The notes below the pieces were generated by a model that was not told where the DNA came from, did not search any database, and was given only the letters and a program-made list of their open reading frames with translations. Below are positions 5,288 to 6,436 of a DNA stretch of 6,436 bases, piece by piece. The position numbers and the translations under genes are program-made. This DNA is from Eutrophocola sp965661105 (GTDB lineage: Bacteria; Pseudomonadota; Gammaproteobacteria; Pseudomonadales; Pseudohongiellaceae), in assembly GCA_965661105.1 (NCBI GenBank), contig CBFICR010000119.1, positions 1 to 6,436 of the forward strand, given 5' to 3'. Numbering within the stretch: position 1 is the first letter of the stretch; every line of letters starts with the position of its first letter.

Positions 5288-5334
5288 AGCCGCTTTCATC
5301 CGCCCACCTTTATCCTTTTTCCTTTATCCGAATC

Positions 5335-6436
5335 TCAAATAACCCGATCGTTACCGCCATCCACCGCCACCTGCGCGCCGGTGGTACTGCCCGTTTCCGG
5401 GCTCAGAAAAATTCGCGCCATAATCGCCACGTCGCGACTGCCTACTGATTTACCCAGCACATTGTTTTGCTTGTACTGCTCAACCCTCAGTCCGTAATGG
5501 GCTGCGCGTTTGGCCAGCGTTTCCTCATCCCAGACACCGGTATCAAATACCGCATTGGGGTGCAGCACATTGACGCGAATCCCGGCTTCGCCCAGTTCCA
5601 GCGCGGCTACCCGCGCCAGTTGTGTGAGGCCAGCCTTGGCCACGGAATAGGCGCCGGCGCCGGGCCCGGGAGCCGGGACATTTTTCGAGGCAATGACCAC
5701 AATGGCCGGATCAATGCCCTGTTTCAGAAACGGCAGTGCGCTGCGCATCAGTTTCATATGGGAATCAAGATTCAGACTCATACTGGCTTGCCAGTTGTCA
5801 TCAGACATTTCTGACAGGGTCTGGCTGGCGGTAAAGCTGCCGGCATTACTGATCAGCATATCCAGACCACCAAAATGGGCTATGCCCTTCTCAATTGCCG
5901 CCGCGACATTAGCCCGATCGGTTACATCACATTGAAGGCCCAGCACCTGGGCATTTTCAAAGAGCGTGCTGATTTTCCCATTAATATCCAGCGCCAGCAC
6001 ACAGGCACCATTGTGAACAAGTTCTTCCACACAGGCTTTGCCAATGCCGGAGGCGGCGCCGGTGACCAGCGCCACTTTACCTTCCAGGGCCGGGCCCGTG
6101 CCGGCTTTTTTCAGTTTGGCCTGCTCCAGTTCCCAGTATTCCACATCAAACAGCTCGGCTTGCCCAAGCGCCTGCCAGCCGCCCAGGGCCTCGCCCCACT
6201 GGATCGCCTTGATGGTGTGTTCGCTGATGTCGGCGACTACCTGCAGACGTTTGTGATTGCGGGCGAAGCTGAGCATGCCCTTCCCGGCCCATATCGCAAA
6301 GCGCGGTGCGCAATCCAGACAGCTGAGAGTGCCATCATCATGGCGCTCAAAATAGGCGCGGTATTTACTGGCAAAGTCGGCAATATCTGCCTGCGGATCG
6401 CCGCCCACAATAGCCGGTACGGGTTTGGTATGAATG
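5335..6436 (-). CDS. Bifunctional class II aldolase / short-chain dehydrogenase fusion, 5'-truncated by the window edge
   Basis: The frame is open to base 6436, reading IHTKPVPAIVGGDPQAD, so the start lies outside. The GTG at 6408 is internal; residues here are numbered from it. Residues 1-107 match the C-terminal part of the class II aldolase half of RhaEW-like fusions (rhamnulose-1-phosphate aldolase/lactaldehyde dehydrogenase), including EALGGWQAL (73-81) and the hallmark linker FDVEYWELEQAKL (87-99). The N-terminal aldolase region with the HxH zinc ligands is not in view. From about 109 comes a complete classical SDR: TGAASGIG (116-123), D141 after the second strand (NAD preference), SNAG (187-190), and catalytic S241, Y254 and K258 (YSVAK). 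The aldolase would cleave a deoxy-ketose-1-phosphate to DHAP plus an aldehyde, and the SDR would oxidise or reduce the aldehyde. Substrate is unknown. The mtnA neighbour suggests methylthio- or 5-deoxyribulose-1-phosphate rather than rhamnulose-1-phosphate. Confidence 0.88.
   Translation of the reverse strand, partial: IHTKPVPAIVGGDPQADIADFASKYRAYFERHDDGTLSCLDCAPRFAIWAGKGMLSFARNHKRLQVVADISEHTIKAIQWGEALGGWQALGQAELFDVEYWELEQAKLKKAGTGPALEGKVALVTGAASGIGKACVEELVHNGACVLALDINGKISTLFENAQVLGLQCDVTDRANVAAAIEKGIAHFGGLDMLISNAGSFTASQTLSEMSDDNWQASMSLNLDSHMKLMRSALPFLKQGIDPAIVVIASKNVPAPGPGAGAYSVAKAGLTQLARVAALELGEAGIRVNVLHPNAVFDTGVWDEETLAKRAAHYGLRVEQYKQNNVLGKSVGSRDVAIMARIFLSPETGSTTGAQVAVDGGNDRVI

Larger units (their letters stand above)
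5022..5334. other. Gene-free, repeat-rich interval between the aldolase/SDR gene and mtnA
   Basis: This 313-bp stretch has no credible coding frame on either strand. From right to left it holds a pyrimidine-rich part with CCTTTATCC twice (5307-5315, 5321-5329), a 22-bp-period repeat, REP-like element 4, a small perfect hairpin, a 30-bp-period direct repeat, REP-like element 3 and the mtnA promoter. No intrinsic terminator for the aldolase/SDR gene is apparent, although the REP hairpins could stabilise its 3' end or attenuate readthrough. Confidence 0.7.

Noticed and set aside
6406..6408. GTG at 6408 as the start of the aldolase/SDR gene
   Set aside because: The frame stays open and protein-like to the window edge, and the aldolase domain would be cut in half. 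It is an internal valine codon.

Overview
The window suggests a gammaproteobacterium, probably of the marine or environmental Cellvibrionales/Alteromonadales/Oceanospirillales type. The grounds are a Vibrio/Pseudomonas-style FabV, an outer-membrane lipoprotein with a HELAH motif, a plant-type glutaminyl cyclase, and REP-like palindromes carrying a GTAG tetranucleotide. The lineage is inferred from protein style and repeat type, since no marker gene is present. All six recognisable genes lie on the minus strand, so transcription runs from high to low coordinates, and all look like intact chromosomal genes. No RNA gene, CRISPR array, phage gene or insertion sequence was seen.

Layout from right to left (direction of transcription). 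(i) 6436-5335: the 3' part of a bifunctional class II aldolase/short-chain dehydrogenase fusion, whose 5' end lies beyond the window. (ii) 5334-5022: a 313-bp gene-free stretch holding two REP-like hairpins, a 30-bp-period direct repeat, a separate perfect 7-bp hairpin and a probable mtnA promoter. (iii) 5021-1551: four genes, mtnA, a secreted glutaminyl-peptide cyclotransferase, yjbQ and a lipoprotein metallopeptidase. The last three are tightly coupled: one ATGA overlap and one TGA/ATG abutment. (iv) 1550-1426: the fabV promoter and leader, with a 13-bp-period repeat. (v) 1425-238: fabV, the triclosan-tolerant enoyl-ACP reductase. (vi) 237-1: an inverted pair of REP-like hairpins, with a probable decayed third, bracketed by an imperfect 32-bp direct repeat.

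How the genes may work together. MtnA isomerises methylthioribose-1-phosphate (or 5-deoxyribose-1-phosphate) to the ribulose-1-phosphate. The upstream fusion resembles enzymes that split deoxy-ketose-1-phosphates into DHAP and an aldehyde, and carries a dehydrogenase that could act on that aldehyde. Side by side they fit a 'DHAP shunt' for 5'-deoxynucleoside salvage, which is an inference from context. The cyclotransferase and lipoprotein peptidase both act outside the cytoplasm and may form a peptide or N-terminus processing module, with the cytosolic YjbQ between them. FabV serves fatty-acid elongation and appears to be transcribed from its own promoter.

The genes belong to known families. 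The less explained material is the repeat structure and the mtnA-aldolase/SDR pairing.
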